Shown one piece after another: positions 8,894 through 17,537 of a DNA stretch of 64,000 nucleotides. The notes under the pieces are model-generated. The model was not told the origin of the DNA, did not search any database, and was given only the letters and a program-made list of their open reading frames with translations. This DNA is from Microbispora sp. H11081. Lineage in GTDB: Bacteria; Actinomycetota; Actinomycetes; Streptosporangiales; Streptosporangiaceae. The stretch lies in NCBI RefSeq assembly GCF_012999535.1, contig NZ_JABBWV010000014.1:115647-179646 (forward strand). Reading direction: 5' to 3'. Both the position numbers and the translations under genes were made by a program. Position 1 is the stretch's first letter; every line of letters begins with the position of its first letter.

Positions 8894-9508
8894 TCAGCCG
8901 TGCCGCCACCGCAGATGCTCGCGTACCGCGCGGACCGCCGCGTCCTCGGGTCCCTCCGCGACGGCGCGCAGCAACCCGGCGTGCTCGGCCGCGAGCTCCC
9001 TGGGGTCCTCGTACGCGTGCCTGAGCCGGACCAGCCCGAGCCGCGTCTCGGCGGCGAGCGTGGCGTACAACCGCTCAAGGCGCGGGCTGCCCGCGGCGGC
9101 GACGAGGGCCTCGTGCAGGGCCATGTGCTCGGCCACGACGGCCGCCCAGGGCGCGCCCCCCGGCAGCCCCTGCAGGCGGCCCAGCGCCTCCTCCGCCGCC
9201 GCCACCCGGCGTCCCGCGACGGCCCGCGCCATCAGCTCCTCCAGCGGCCTGCGCACGTACATCAGGTCGTCCAGGTCGGCTGAGGTGATGACGGGGACGT
9301 ACGCGCTCCGGTTGCGCTCGCGCCGCAGCAGCCCTTCGTGGACGAGCAGCGCCAGCGCCTCCCGCACGGTGGGGCGGGCCACGCCGTAGCGTGCGGACAG
9401 TTCCTGCTCGGGCAGCGCGGCCCCCGGCTCGATGTCCCCGGACAGCACCCGCTCGCGCAGCGCGCCGGCGAGCGCCTCGACCGTGGAGACGGGTCTCAGG
9501 GTGGTCAC
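8894..9508 (-). CDS. GntR family regulator (FadR/FCD subfamily)
   Basis: 204 residues: N-terminal winged helix (LRERVLSGDIEPGAALPEQELSARYGVARPTVREAL) and an all-helical C-terminal FCD ligand domain with the expected metal-binding type residues (Asp in DLDDLMYVRRPLE, EHMALHEAL, and ELAAEHAGLL). It lies 12 nt after the EamA transporter gene on the same strand, so they are co-transcribed. A perfect TTGTCTGACAA palindrome just before the transporter start fits the FadR-type operator pattern TNGTNNNACNA. The likely job is repression of the exporter and of itself, relieved by a small carboxylate-type effector that cannot be named. Confidence 0.88.
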   Translation of the reverse strand: MTTLRPVSTVEALAGALRERVLSGDIEPGAALPEQELSARYGVARPTVREALALLVHEGLLRRERNRSAYVPVITSADLDDLMYVRRPLEELMARAVAGRRVAAAEEALGRLQGLPGGAPWAAVVAEHMALHEALVAAAGSPRLERLYATLAAETRLGLVRLRHAYEDPRELAAEHAGLLRAVAEGPEDAAVRAVREHLRWRHG

Positions 9509-9520
9509 GGGCCGAGCCTA

Positions 9521-10468
9521 CTAACCGGTCCCCGCCGCCGCCCTCGCCGTTTCCGTCGCGGGCGCGTGCGACGCCGCCGCCGTACGGGCGGGCAGCGCCA
9601 CCACGACCAGTCCCAGGGCGAGCAGCACCAGGCCGCCCCACGAGACGGGGGACAGGTGCTCGCGCAGCGCCACGACGCCCAGCAGGGCCGCGACGGCCGG
9701 CTCTGCCAGCGCGAGCGTGGCCGCCGTGGCGACGGGCGTGGTGCGCAGGCCCCTGCCGTACAGGAGATAGGCCAGCCCCGTGGTGGCGCAGCCCAGGTAG
9801 AGCGCGGTCAGCAGGCCGGACGGCCGCGCCAGCCAGGCAGGTCCCGTCAGCACGAGGACCGGCAGCATGAGCACGGCCGCGCCGCCGAACAGGACGCCCA
9901 TCACGACCCCCGACTCCATGCCCCTGCCGATGGCCCGGGCCGCGACGACCGCGTAGAAGGCGTACAGGAGCCCGCCGAGCAGGGCGAGCGCGATGCCCGC
10001 GGCGTCCGCTCCGCCTGCCCCTCCGCCTCCGCCGGTGACCAGGACCGCGCATCCGGCGACGGCGGCGGCCGTGGCGAGCGCCCAGCGCCCGCTCGGCCGT
10101 CCCTGCCCGGCGATCCAGGAGATGAGCCCGGTGAAGACCGGGCCGCTGCCGATGGCCACCACCGTGCCGATCGCCACACCTGTCCTGGCGACCGCCGCGA
10201 AGAAGCACAACTGGTAGGCCGCGACCGCGGCGGCCCCCAGGAACAGTGTCCAGCGCGTCGCGGCGTCTGGAACGTTCCCCCGCCCCGCGCGCCGCCGGGC
10301 GCGGTGGGCGGTGACCAGCGCCAACGCGCCCAGCATGGCCCCGCCGAGCACGAGACGGGCCGCCGCCAGCGAGACGGAGCCGGCGGTTGCGAGGGCGCCC
10401 GCGGTGCCCGCGGTGCCCCACAGGACGGCCGCCGCGACCACCGCGAGCGGGCCAGATCTGGATTCCAT
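9521..10468 (-). CDS. EamA/DMT-family transporter
   Basis: About 315 residues with ten predicted membrane helices in two EamA repeats (the first begins AVVAAAVLWGTAGTAGALA, the second contains GLAYLLYGRGLRTTPVATAATL and LAEPAVAALLGV). DMT-superfamily proteins of this kind mostly export amino acids or metabolites at the inner membrane. A TTG further upstream (10486) is in frame, but it lies inside the operator palindrome; ATG at 10468 is the better start. Operon with the downstream GntR gene. Substrate unknown. Confidence 0.87.
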   Translation of the reverse strand: MESRSGPLAVVAAAVLWGTAGTAGALATAGSVSLAAARLVLGGAMLGALALVTAHRARRRAGRGNVPDAATRWTLFLGAAAVAAYQLCFFAAVARTGVAIGTVVAIGSGPVFTGLISWIAGQGRPSGRWALATAAAVAGCAVLVTGGGGGAGGADAAGIALALLGGLLYAFYAVVAARAIGRGMESGVVMGVLFGGAAVLMLPVLVLTGPAWLARPSGLLTALYLGCATTGLAYLLYGRGLRTTPVATAATLALAEPAVAALLGVVALREHLSPVSWGGLVLLALGLVVVALPARTAAASHAPATETARAAAGTG

Positions 10469-10475
10469 GGCTCGA

Positions 10476-10486
10476 TTGTCTGACAA
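10476..10486. promoter_or_regulatory. Putative GntR/FadR-type operator TTGTCTGACAA
   Basis: Perfect 5-bp inverted repeat around one base, TTGTC-T-GACAA, matching the FadR-subfamily pattern TNGTNNNACNA. It lies 8-18 nt upstream of the EamA start codon, where a bound repressor would block transcription or initiation. The only GntR gene nearby is the co-transcribed one, so autoregulation is inferred. Confidence 0.6.
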
Positions 10487-10643
10487 CTAGACACACCTCG
10501 GCAAGCGCTTTCATCCGCAACGTCGAGACTGTCCCGATATGACGCGTGATCCAAGTCGTTAGGAACGATCCCCTGGTAGCGCAGCTCACTGATTGCTATG
10601 GTTTCGCCACTATTAACACGTGTGTAACCGACGGGCAGGTCCG

Positions 10644-12740
10644 ATGGCTGGTCGGAAACGATCCATCCGCTTCAAGATTTTCGCGATCCTGCTGGTGCCC
10701 GTGACCGCTCTGGTGGTGATCTGGGGGTTCGCCGCCAAGCTGACCATCGAGCAGGGGCAGCAGCTCCTGCGCATCCAGAAGGTCTACGAGAACATCGTCC
10801 ATCCCGTGGACGACGCCATCGACCAGTTGCAGAGCGAACGCTTCGTGTCGGTGAGCTACCTCGCGAGGCGCGCCGCGCCGCTGCGCACCGACATGCAGGC
10901 GCAACGCCGCAAGACGGACGCCAGCGCGGCCCGGCTGGCGAGCCTGTCTGCGCAGGCCAGGGACGAGGCGCCTCCCGGGCTGTTCGGCCGGGTCCAGGAC
11001 CTGCTCAAGCAGATGGACCAGCTCGACGCCCTGCGCGGCCAGATCGACGACCAGCGGGTCAGCCGCCTCAACGTGATCGAGGAGTACAGCGGGGTCGTCG
11101 AGACCGCCCACCAGGTCTACGACCGGCTGATGTTCTCCCCGGACGTCGACCTCATCGAGCAGACCAAGGCGCTCATCCTCATCACACGCAGCCGCGAGGT
11201 GGTGAGCCAGCAGTCCGCGCTCGTGCTGGGCGCGCAGGCGACCGGGAAGATGACGCAGGACGAGCGGGACGCCTTCTCCGGAATGGTCGGCAAGCGCCGG
11301 CTGCTCTACGAGCTCGGCACGAGCCAGCTCGACGCCGAACTGATCAAGCAGTACGGCGCGCTGAACGCCACCGCCGTCTACACCGCGTTCATCTCCCTCG
11401 AGAACGACGTGATCGCCAGGGTACGGCCCGGCCAGCCCCTCCCGCCGGAGGCGCTCGCCTGGCCCACGACGGCCCAGGCCCTGACCCGCCAGCTCACCGA
11501 TACGACCAACACGGCCAGCGACGTCACCGCCGCCGGCGCCATCCCGCTGGCCCACGGCGTGCTGTGGAACATCGGCATCGTCGGCGGCCTCGGCCTCGCG
11601 GCCGTCCTCGCGACCGCGTTCATCTCCTTCCGGTTCGCCCGTACGGTGACCGGCGAGCTGACCACCCTGCACAACGCCGCGGCCGACCTCGCGGGCCGGC
11701 GGCTGCCCGGCCTCGTCCAACGGCTGCGGCGCGGCGAGGACGTCGACGTGGCGGCCGAGACCCCGCCGATGGCCCAGTCCAGCGGCACCGCCGAGATCGA
11801 GAACCTCGGACGCGCGTTCACCTCGGTGCAGCACACCGCGATCGAGGCCGCCGTCGGCCAGGCCGAGCTGCGCAAGGGCGTCAGCAAGGTCTTCCTGAAC
11901 CTCGCCAGGCGCAGCCAGTCGCTGCTGCAACGCCAGCTCGGCATGCTGGACGGCCTGGAGAAGGAGATCAGCGACCCCGACCTGCGCGAACGGCTCTTCG
12001 GCGTGGACCACCTCACCACCCGCATGCGCCGCCACGCGGAGGGTCTGATCATCCTGTCCGGCGCCGCGCCCGGCCGCGGCCGGCGCGACCCGGTGCCGCT
12101 CTACGACGTCGCCCGCGCCGCCACCGAGGAGGTGGAGGACTACCTGCGGGTGGACGTGAGCGTGCCGCACGGGTTCTCCCTCGTGGGCGCCGGCGTCACC
12201 GACGTCGTCCACCTGCTCGCCGAACTGATCGAGAACGCCACCGTCTTCTCCCCGCCGCACACCCGCGTGCAGGTGAGAGGGGAGCTCGTCGCCCGCGGCT
12301 TCGCCATCGAGGTCGAGGATCGCGGGCTCGGCATCCCGCCGGACGAACTGGCGTACCTCAACACCCGGCTCGCCGACCCGCCGGAGTTCGACCTGGCGGA
12401 CAGCGACCGCCTCGGGCTGTTCGTGGTCGGGCTGCTGGCCAGGCGGCACAACATCCGCGTCTCCCTGCGCACCTCGCCGTACGGCGGGACGAGCGCCGTG
12501 CTCCTGCTCCCGCAGGAGATCGTCGTGGAGAACGCGACCAGGGAACCGGTGGTGGAACGCCTCGCGCAGCCGGAGACACCGCCCCCGGCCCTCGCCCTAA
12601 CCCCGCCGCTCGGCGACGCCGAGGGCTCCCTGCCGCGCCGGGTGCGGCAGGCCAACATCGCGCCGCAGCTCAGAGAGGAGCGGAACGACGTGTTCTCCTC
12701 CTTCCAGGCAGGCTGGCAACGCGGTCAGGAGGACTCGTGA
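10644..12740 (+). CDS. CvnA-like sensor histidine kinase with NIT-type sensor domain
   Basis: About 698 residues. Order: membrane helix (FKIFAILLVPVTALVVIWGF), a ~280-residue extracytoplasmic helical domain of nitrate/nitrite-sensing (NIT) type (QLQSERFVSVSYLARRA), a second membrane helix (IGIVGGLGLAAVLATAFISF), a HAMP-like linker, a dimerisation region (NLARRSQSLLQRQLGMLDGLE), and a HATPase_c domain (ELIENATVFSPP, VEDRGLGI, GLFVVGLLARRH). In Streptomyces conservons such kinases head operons cvnA-B-C-D. Here the next gene is the DUF742 member, overlapping by GTGA, but no roadblock protein or GTPase follows. ATG preceded by GGGCAGG. Confidence 0.88.
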   Translation: MAGRKRSIRFKIFAILLVPVTALVVIWGFAAKLTIEQGQQLLRIQKVYENIVHPVDDAIDQLQSERFVSVSYLARRAAPLRTDMQAQRRKTDASAARLASLSAQARDEAPPGLFGRVQDLLKQMDQLDALRGQIDDQRVSRLNVIEEYSGVVETAHQVYDRLMFSPDVDLIEQTKALILITRSREVVSQQSALVLGAQATGKMTQDERDAFSGMVGKRRLLYELGTSQLDAELIKQYGALNATAVYTAFISLENDVIARVRPGQPLPPEALAWPTTAQALTRQLTDTTNTASDVTAAGAIPLAHGVLWNIGIVGGLGLAAVLATAFISFRFARTVTGELTTLHNAAADLAGRRLPGLVQRLRRGEDVDVAAETPPMAQSSGTAEIENLGRAFTSVQHTAIEAAVGQAELRKGVSKVFLNLARRSQSLLQRQLGMLDGLEKEISDPDLRERLFGVDHLTTRMRRHAEGLIILSGAAPGRGRRDPVPLYDVARAATEEVEDYLRVDVSVPHGFSLVGAGVTDVVHLLAELIENATVFSPPHTRVQVRGELVARGFAIEVEDRGLGIPPDELAYLNTRLADPPEFDLADSDRLGLFVVGLLARRHNIRVSLRTSPYGGTSAVLLLPQEIVVENATREPVVERLAQPETPPPALALTPPLGDAEGSLPRRVRQANIAPQLREERNDVFSSFQAGWQRGQEDS

Positions 12741-13090
12741 TCGAGCGCGAGGACGGGCCGCTGCTGCGCCCCTACACGATCACCCGTGGCCGTACCCGCC
12801 CGACCGGGCCGGACTTCGACCTGATGACCATCATCAGGACGGCTCCCTCGGCGTACAGCGGGGTCACCGGCCTGGCTCCCGAGCACTGGCGGATCCTGCA
12901 GCTGTGCCGGGCGCCCTCCTCCGTGGCCGATCTGGCCTCGGAGCTCGGCCTGTCGCTCAACGTCGTCCGCATCCTGCTCAGCGACCTGCGCGACCAGGGG
13001 CTGATCACGGCGCGGCCACCGGCCACCGTCGCCCAGCTGCCCGAGGAGCGCCTACTCCGCGAGGTGATCCAGGGACTCCAGGCGCTCTGA
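12737..13090 (+). CDS. DUF742 (CvnC-like) protein
   Basis: 117 residues. It shows the DUF742 layout: N-terminal LLRPYTITRGRTRP, then DLMTIIRT, then a winged-helix-like part (EHWRILQLCRAPSSVADLASELGLSLNVVRILLSDLRDQGLI). In conservons, CvnC works with the CvnA kinase, the roadblock CvnB and the GTPase CvnD as a membrane-linked switch. Its GTG overlaps the kinase stop codon, so translation is coupled. Neither cvnB nor cvnD lies next to it; partners would have to come from another locus. Confidence 0.9.
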   Translation: MIEREDGPLLRPYTITRGRTRPTGPDFDLMTIIRTAPSAYSGVTGLAPEHWRILQLCRAPSSVADLASELGLSLNVVRILLSDLRDQGLITARPPATVAQLPEERLLREVIQGLQAL

Positions 13091-13114
13091 TCGGCCGCTG
13101 GAGCCCGCTCCGGG

Positions 13115-13175
13115 CAGGACGCGTTTCCTTCAGGAGTCCGCTTCGCAGGACGCGTTCCCTCAGGAGTCCGCTTCG
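13115..13175. repeat. Two ~30-nt tandem units across a gene end
   Basis: Two nearly identical copies of CAGGACGCGTT(T)CC..TCAGGAGTCCGCTTCG stand head to tail (13115-13145 and 13146-13175), differing at two or three positions. The second copy contains the stop codon of the reverse-strand gene, so the duplication lies at its 3' end in the space facing the DUF742 gene. Looks like slippage or a recent small duplication. Confidence 0.75.
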
Positions 13176-13564
13176 CAGGACTCCAGGATCCGCTGCACCT
13201 GCCAGCGGGCGGGGGTCAGCAACTCGTCGGTGTACCGGTCGAGCAGGTCCGCGCACGCCACCGGATCGGCGGCCTCGGCGGAAGGCAGGGCCAGGATCAC
13301 CTCCTCGCCGTCGAGCACGAGCTCGCCCCGCACGCTGAACGTGCCCTCGCCGACCGCGACGACGGTCTCGAACACGAGGTCGTGCGCGGGCAGCGCCAGC
13401 GCGGCGCCCAGCCGTACGGCGGGCCCGCCCAGATCGGAGACGGGCTCGGCGCGGACGTGGGGGAAGAAGTCGCGGGAGACCGAGCGCCCCATCTCGCTGA
13501 ATCGCGCCGCCGTGCGCATCAGCGCTCTCAGGAGTTCGGCGGCACCCTGACTGTTGGCGTCCAC
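13160..13564 (-). CDS. Hypothetical protein, ~134 residues
   Basis: Acidic protein beginning MDANSQGAAELLRALMRTAARFSEMG, with a beta-rich middle (VFETVVAVGEGTFSVRGELVLDGEEVILAL) and a helical end (CADLLDRYTDELLTPARWQVQRILESC). I do not recognise the family. The GTG chosen follows a G-rich stretch; the frame remains open to a TTG at 13603. It is tail-to-tail with the conservon pair and its stop codon lies inside a short tandem duplication. Codon usage matches the neighbours, so probably a real gene. Confidence 0.55.
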   Translation of the reverse strand: MDANSQGAAELLRALMRTAARFSEMGRSVSRDFFPHVRAEPVSDLGGPAVRLGAALALPAHDLVFETVVAVGEGTFSVRGELVLDGEEVILALPSAEAADPVACADLLDRYTDELLTPARWQVQRILESCEADS

Positions 13565-13643
13565 CCCCGCAGGGTAGATCACGGAAAGTTGCGTTTTGGC
13601 CAAATGATTGAGCTCGGCCGGAAATCGGCGCGAAAGGGCAGCG

Positions 13644-14075
13644 TCAGCGGAACGCGTAGCACTCCACCTCGGCCCGCCGGCGGGTCAGCCCGCCGTCCAC
13701 CGACTCCTGGACGCAGGAGCGCTGCGCGGGGGTCAGTTCGAGCACGCCGCAGACCCTGACCCCGGAGTACGCGCGGCAGTCGAGGTAGGGATTGAAGGCG
13801 CCCACGCTGAACCGCTCGCGCACCTCCGCACGGCAACTCCGCTGCGCCTCCGACGTCTTCCGGTAGACGCACTGGCCGACGAGGATGTCGTACTGGTCGC
13901 GGCTCACCTCCTGCCGCTCCACGCCGCCTCTGGGAGCGGGCGCCTGCGGCGCGATCCCCGCCTTCTGACCGGTACTCGTACGGCCGCCCGCCCCGGTGTC
14001 CACCGAGGAGACCGCGGCGACCGTCCCGAGCACGGTCATCGCGGCGAGCAGGGCGACAGCGACGATCTTTGTCAT
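13644..14075 (-). CDS. Small secreted cysteine-rich protein
   Basis: 143 residues with a clear signal peptide or N-terminal anchor (MTKIVAVALLAAMTVLGTVAAVSSVDTG), a Gly/Pro linker, then a compact domain holding six cysteines (VGQCVYR, QRSCRAE, YLDCRAY, VRVCGVL, QRSCVQE, EVECYAF), enough for three disulfides. The start is fixed by GGGAGG 6 nt before the ATG. Exported; function unknown. No operon partner. Confidence 0.65.
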   Translation of the reverse strand: MTKIVAVALLAAMTVLGTVAAVSSVDTGAGGRTSTGQKAGIAPQAPAPRGGVERQEVSRDQYDILVGQCVYRKTSEAQRSCRAEVRERFSVGAFNPYLDCRAYSGVRVCGVLELTPAQRSCVQESVDGGLTRRRAEVECYAFR

Positions 14076-14334
14076 GGCGATCCTCCCAAGCAGGAACGTA
14101 CCCACAGGGGAACCACCGGCCCCCGCGCCGCACCGCGCCCGCATGGACGGCCGTGACCCCACGTCACGGCGAGGCCATGATTGCGATGCCCACGGTAAGC
14201 GCGACATTGCCAAGTGTGCCGATCAGCGGTCAGGGGAACGCGCGTTCGCGGGCACGACGGGGACGGCGTTCACGCGCGACCCCTCGATCCCCCGGCGGCG
14301 AATCCGGTCATTCCCGACACCACACAGCTTTTAG

Positions 14335-15873
14335 CTACTCTTTGGCCGCGCCCCTTATTGGCCGCCCGTGCTCCCTCGTGCCGCGCGCCCTCGCCCGTAC
14401 GGCGGCGCGTACGGCGACGACCAGGACCACCGCGCAGAGCAGGAGGGCAAGCAGCACCGCGACGGCGTAGTCGCCGGGCACACCCAAGCTCCAGCCCAGG
14501 AACGGCAGGAAGACGGCGGCGAACGCGGCGGGCGCCGCGAGCAGGAGCCGGGTCCCCCTCGGCCGTGACCGCAACCAGACGGCGAGCACGCCGGCCGTGC
14601 CGGCCGCGAACATCGGCACGAAGAGCAGAAGGGCGATCAGGCCTCCCGTCCCCTCCGCCGTCACCACCAGCAGGACACTCGTCCACAGGACCCCGGCGCA
14701 GATCCCGAACCGGACCGGCCACCTGCGTGGTCCCTCCGTCGTGCCGAGGGCCGCCAGCAGCGCCGCGAGCGCCACGAGGACGGCGGCACCCAGTTCGGGG
14801 CCGATCCGCTTCCCGGGGGACGCGAGGGGAGCCGCGGCGCTCTCCGACAACCGGGCCCCTTCGGGGCCGGGCTCGGAGAAGCCCAGCCGCCGCCACCGGC
14901 CGGACACGTCGCGCAGGACGACCCCGTCGGTCCCGTTCGCCACGGCGACGACATGACCGCCGGGCACCTCCTGGACGGCGACGGCCTGGGACGCGGCCGC
15001 GCCGCTGCGCTCGCCCAGGGGGTCGGGATTCTCGTAGACCCGGTCGAGCCAGCCCTGCCTGCCTCGCGAGATCTCCCAGGCGGCCGTCCAGGTCGCTCCC
15101 CCGTCCGAGGTCTGCTCGACCCTGAGCCGGTTCGGGACGACCCGGTAACACCGCCCCGGGTCGGACGGCACGCACGCCCGGGTCGCCGGAGCGGATGACG
15201 GGGACCGGGACCGCGAGCCCTTCCACTCGTGCCACGACCTCCCGCCGTCCGCGCTGGCGATCGTGAACCAGTCCGGAACCGCGACCACGATCTCCCCGTC
15301 ACGCACCTCGACTGCGTGGGCGGACGGCGCGGGGGGCACCGCGCTCGTAGCCGTGACGGCGAAGACCGCGGCGGGCAGCACCACCAGCGCGCGGGCCCGT
15401 GCGGCGTCCCGGCGCGGGGGAAGGGCCGCGCGCCGCCACACCAGCCACGCGACGGCCAGGGCCGGGAGCGCGAGCAGGTCCGTGGGGTCGGCCACCACCC
15501 AGGAGGACGGCACGAGCACCGCCCACGCCCGGGTCGCCGCCTCCGCACCGGTCCCCGTCGTCTTCATCCACGCGAACAGCACGCCGGTCAGCGCGATCGC
15601 ACCCGCCGCCGTACGGCCGCCCGGCGGGACGCGCCGCGCGATCCGGGCCGCGTACGCCACGAACAGGGCCAGCAGCGGGGGCGCGACGAGCATGCCCGCG
15701 ACGTCGCTGAGCTTGCCGGTGACGACCCCCGGCCACGCGGGTTTCAGCACCAGGTCGTTGACGATCAGCACCCCGATCGCCGCGACGGTCACCGGGTGGC
15801 CGAGCCAGGCCGCCTGCGCGCCGGACACGGCTCCGCTCGGTCGCTCGCGGTCGTGCTGAAGACGATCACGCAC
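14335..15873 (-). CDS. Multi-pass membrane protein with an extracytoplasmic BNR-repeat region
   Basis: 512 residues. About four membrane helices (residues 25-180), then a ~200-residue non-membrane part with two BNR/Asp-box motifs (SADGGRSWHEW and TSDGGATWTAAW), typical blades of a beta-propeller, then about five more helices to the C-terminus. BNR repeats suggest glycan or surface recognition outside the membrane, but nothing shows catalysis and I know no named family of this layout. 92 nt downstream of the HypF-like gene on the same strand; could be in one transcript with it. Confidence 0.65.
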   Translation of the reverse strand: MRDRLQHDRERPSGAVSGAQAAWLGHPVTVAAIGVLIVNDLVLKPAWPGVVTGKLSDVAGMLVAPPLLALFVAYAARIARRVPPGGRTAAGAIALTGVLFAWMKTTGTGAEAATRAWAVLVPSSWVVADPTDLLALPALAVAWLVWRRAALPPRRDAARARALVVLPAAVFAVTATSAVPPAPSAHAVEVRDGEIVVAVPDWFTIASADGGRSWHEWKGSRSRSPSSAPATRACVPSDPGRCYRVVPNRLRVEQTSDGGATWTAAWEISRGRQGWLDRVYENPDPLGERSGAAASQAVAVQEVPGGHVVAVANGTDGVVLRDVSGRWRRLGFSEPGPEGARLSESAAAPLASPGKRIGPELGAAVLVALAALLAALGTTEGPRRWPVRFGICAGVLWTSVLLVVTAEGTGGLIALLLFVPMFAAGTAGVLAVWLRSRPRGTRLLLAAPAAFAAVFLPFLGWSLGVPGDYAVAVLLALLLCAVVLVVAVRAAVRARARGTREHGRPIRGAAKE

Positions 15874-15965
15874 CCGCCGATCGTAAACGCGTGTTCACCG
15901 GTGCGGCAGTGAATTCCCGGCACGGCCGCACCGCCGTACGGGGAACGGATCGACCGACGAGCGGC

Positions 15966-16781
15966 CTACGGGGTGCTGACGGGCGACGGCCCCTTGGTGA
16001 GGATGACAGGGGATGGGCCGCCCAGCGCCAGGCGGGCGGGCAACCCCGCCGTCCGGCTCTGACGTTCGGCACGTGCCAGACCGCTCACCGTCAGCGTCCC
16101 GTCGCACGGCCATTCGTCCGCCCGCTCGGCCGGCCGGTCCCACACGACCAGCGGGCCGTCCACCCGCGCGGCCAGCAGATACTGCAGCGGTGTGCGCGGC
16201 AGGAACAGGTCGACGTCGGGCGTCGCGCGCCGTACGGCCCGGGGGAGCACCGGCTCGCGCAGCCGCACCAGCGTGGCCGGCTCGGTCCGCTCGACCAGTG
16301 CGCGGATGTCGGGCGGGAGCAGGTTCGCGACCTCCCTGGCCATCGAGACGTTCCTGACCAGCACGCGGACCCGTCCTGACGCGCCGTCCATGCGCGCCAG
16401 CGCGTGCTCGGACCTGGCGTCGCAGACGACCTGGTCGGCGAACAGGTCGTGCAGGCCGGCCACTCCCCCGGCTCCGATCGCCGCGACGGCCGCCGCCAGG
16501 GCGTCCTGGCCCGTGACCCCATTCCAGCGGAGGCCGGGGCCGCACGCCGTACAGCCCGTCGCGGCGGACACGGACCTACGCGGGTGCGGCCCGCGGCACT
16601 CCTGCCCGCAGTCCGCGCACAGGACGGCGGAGTGCGCCGGTCCGCCCGGCGGCCGGCAGTCGTCGCAGCAGACGAGCGGATACATGTACCGGCGGCCGGC
16701 CCGGTCGAACAGCTCACGGACGCAGGCGGAACAGAGCCCGTGCTCGCTTCGCCGAGCGCCGGGGGAAGCTGAGATGACCAC
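15966..16781 (-). CDS. HypF-derived zinc-finger/YrdC-like protein (no acylphosphatase, no Kae1 domain)
   Basis: 271 residues. The N-terminal part has two exact C-x2-C-x18-C-x2-C modules (Cys17, 20, 39, 42 and Cys55, 58, 77, 80), the zinc-finger pattern of hydrogenase maturation factor HypF. It is followed by a Sua5/YrdC-like stretch (LAAAVAAIGAGGVAGLHDLFADQVVCDA onwards). HypF is ~750 residues and also has an N-terminal acylphosphatase and a C-terminal carbamoyltransferase domain; both are missing. The first finger pair is separated by only 12 residues instead of the usual 24. No hydrogenase genes are nearby, so it is unlikely to mature NiFe centres. Role unknown; perhaps carbamoyl-adenylate chemistry in another pathway. 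Confidence 0.7.
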   Translation of the reverse strand: MVISASPGARRSEHGLCSACVRELFDRAGRRYMYPLVCCDDCRPPGGPAHSAVLCADCGQECRGPHPRRSVSAATGCTACGPGLRWNGVTGQDALAAAVAAIGAGGVAGLHDLFADQVVCDARSEHALARMDGASGRVRVLVRNVSMAREVANLLPPDIRALVERTEPATLVRLREPVLPRAVRRATPDVDLFLPRTPLQYLLAARVDGPLVVWDRPAERADEWPCDGTLTVSGLARAERQSRTAGLPARLALGGPSPVILTKGPSPVSTP

Positions 16782-16843
16782 GGAAGCCGCACTGCCCGCC
16801 GCCGGTCTCTCTATTCACACCCGTCACACCGATATCACGGCGG

Positions 16844-17485
16844 TCAGATCCGCTCGACGCCGATGTGGACGCGGCTGTGCCGCGGCCGCTCCACCTCGTC
16901 CAGCACGGCGACCGCGAGATCCGCGTAGGAGATCCGGCTCCCCGCGTCTCCCGGCGCGACGCGGTACCCGCCGGTGCGGACCCCGTCGTGGTCGAAGTCG
17001 CCGGACGGGCTGATCACGAGCCAGTCCACCGGGGTGACCGCCTCACGCAGGACGGCGTCGCCCGCCTCGTGACCGAGGTAGAACTCGCGGTACTCCTGCG
17101 GGTACCCCGGCGTGTCCATCAGCAGCGTGCCCTCGGCGGTCCGCAGACCGGTGGCCAGGCCCACCGCGATCAGCCGCGGGACACCGGCCCGCTCCAGCCC
17201 GCCGAGCAGCGCGCGGGCCGCCGCCGGGAAGAACTCCATGGGCGGTGCGGTCAGGTCGGCGGCGGCGTTGACCGCCGCCCGGTGCCCCGCCGCGATCCGG
17301 GCGACCGCGTCCGTGTCCGTCACGTCGCCCGCGACGACGTCGTCCACCGCCGGGCTTCCCTCCCCGGAGACGTACGCGGCCGGGTCGCGTACCACCGCCG
17401 TCACCCGGTGCCCCCGCTCACGGGCCTCCCTTACCACCGCGCGGCCCGCCCTGCCGCCCGCTCCGAACACCACGATCGCGTTCAC
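16844..17485 (-). CDS. NAD(P)-dependent oxidoreductase, atypical SDR (NmrA/NAD(P)-binding type)
   Basis: 213 residues starting MNAIVVFGAGGRAGRAVVREA with the GxGGxxG dinucleotide loop, then VTAVVRDP and VAGDVTDTDAV. Family members reduce or bind NAD(P)H, often as quinone or flavin-linked reductases or redox sensors. The GTG is preceded by GAGGAGAGGGG. It diverges from an HxlR regulator, a classic pairing in which the regulator controls the reductase from a shared promoter region holding an inverted repeat. Confidence 0.82.
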   Translation of the reverse strand: MNAIVVFGAGGRAGRAVVREARERGHRVTAVVRDPAAYVSGEGSPAVDDVVAGDVTDTDAVARIAAGHRAAVNAAADLTAPPMEFFPAAARALLGGLERAGVPRLIAVGLATGLRTAEGTLLMDTPGYPQEYREFYLGHEAGDAVLREAVTPVDWLVISPSGDFDHDGVRTGGYRVAPGDAGSRISYADLAVAVLDEVERPRHSRVHIGVERI

Positions 17486-17537
17486 GTCCGCCCCTCTCCT
17501 CGGGGGACCGGCCCCACGGCCGGTCACAGCGACGGAC

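Noticed and set aside
10596..12449. Reverse-strand open frame opposite the histidine kinase
   Set aside because: Low-complexity Gly/Arg/Val composition, no family features, and the + strand kinase is unmistakable.
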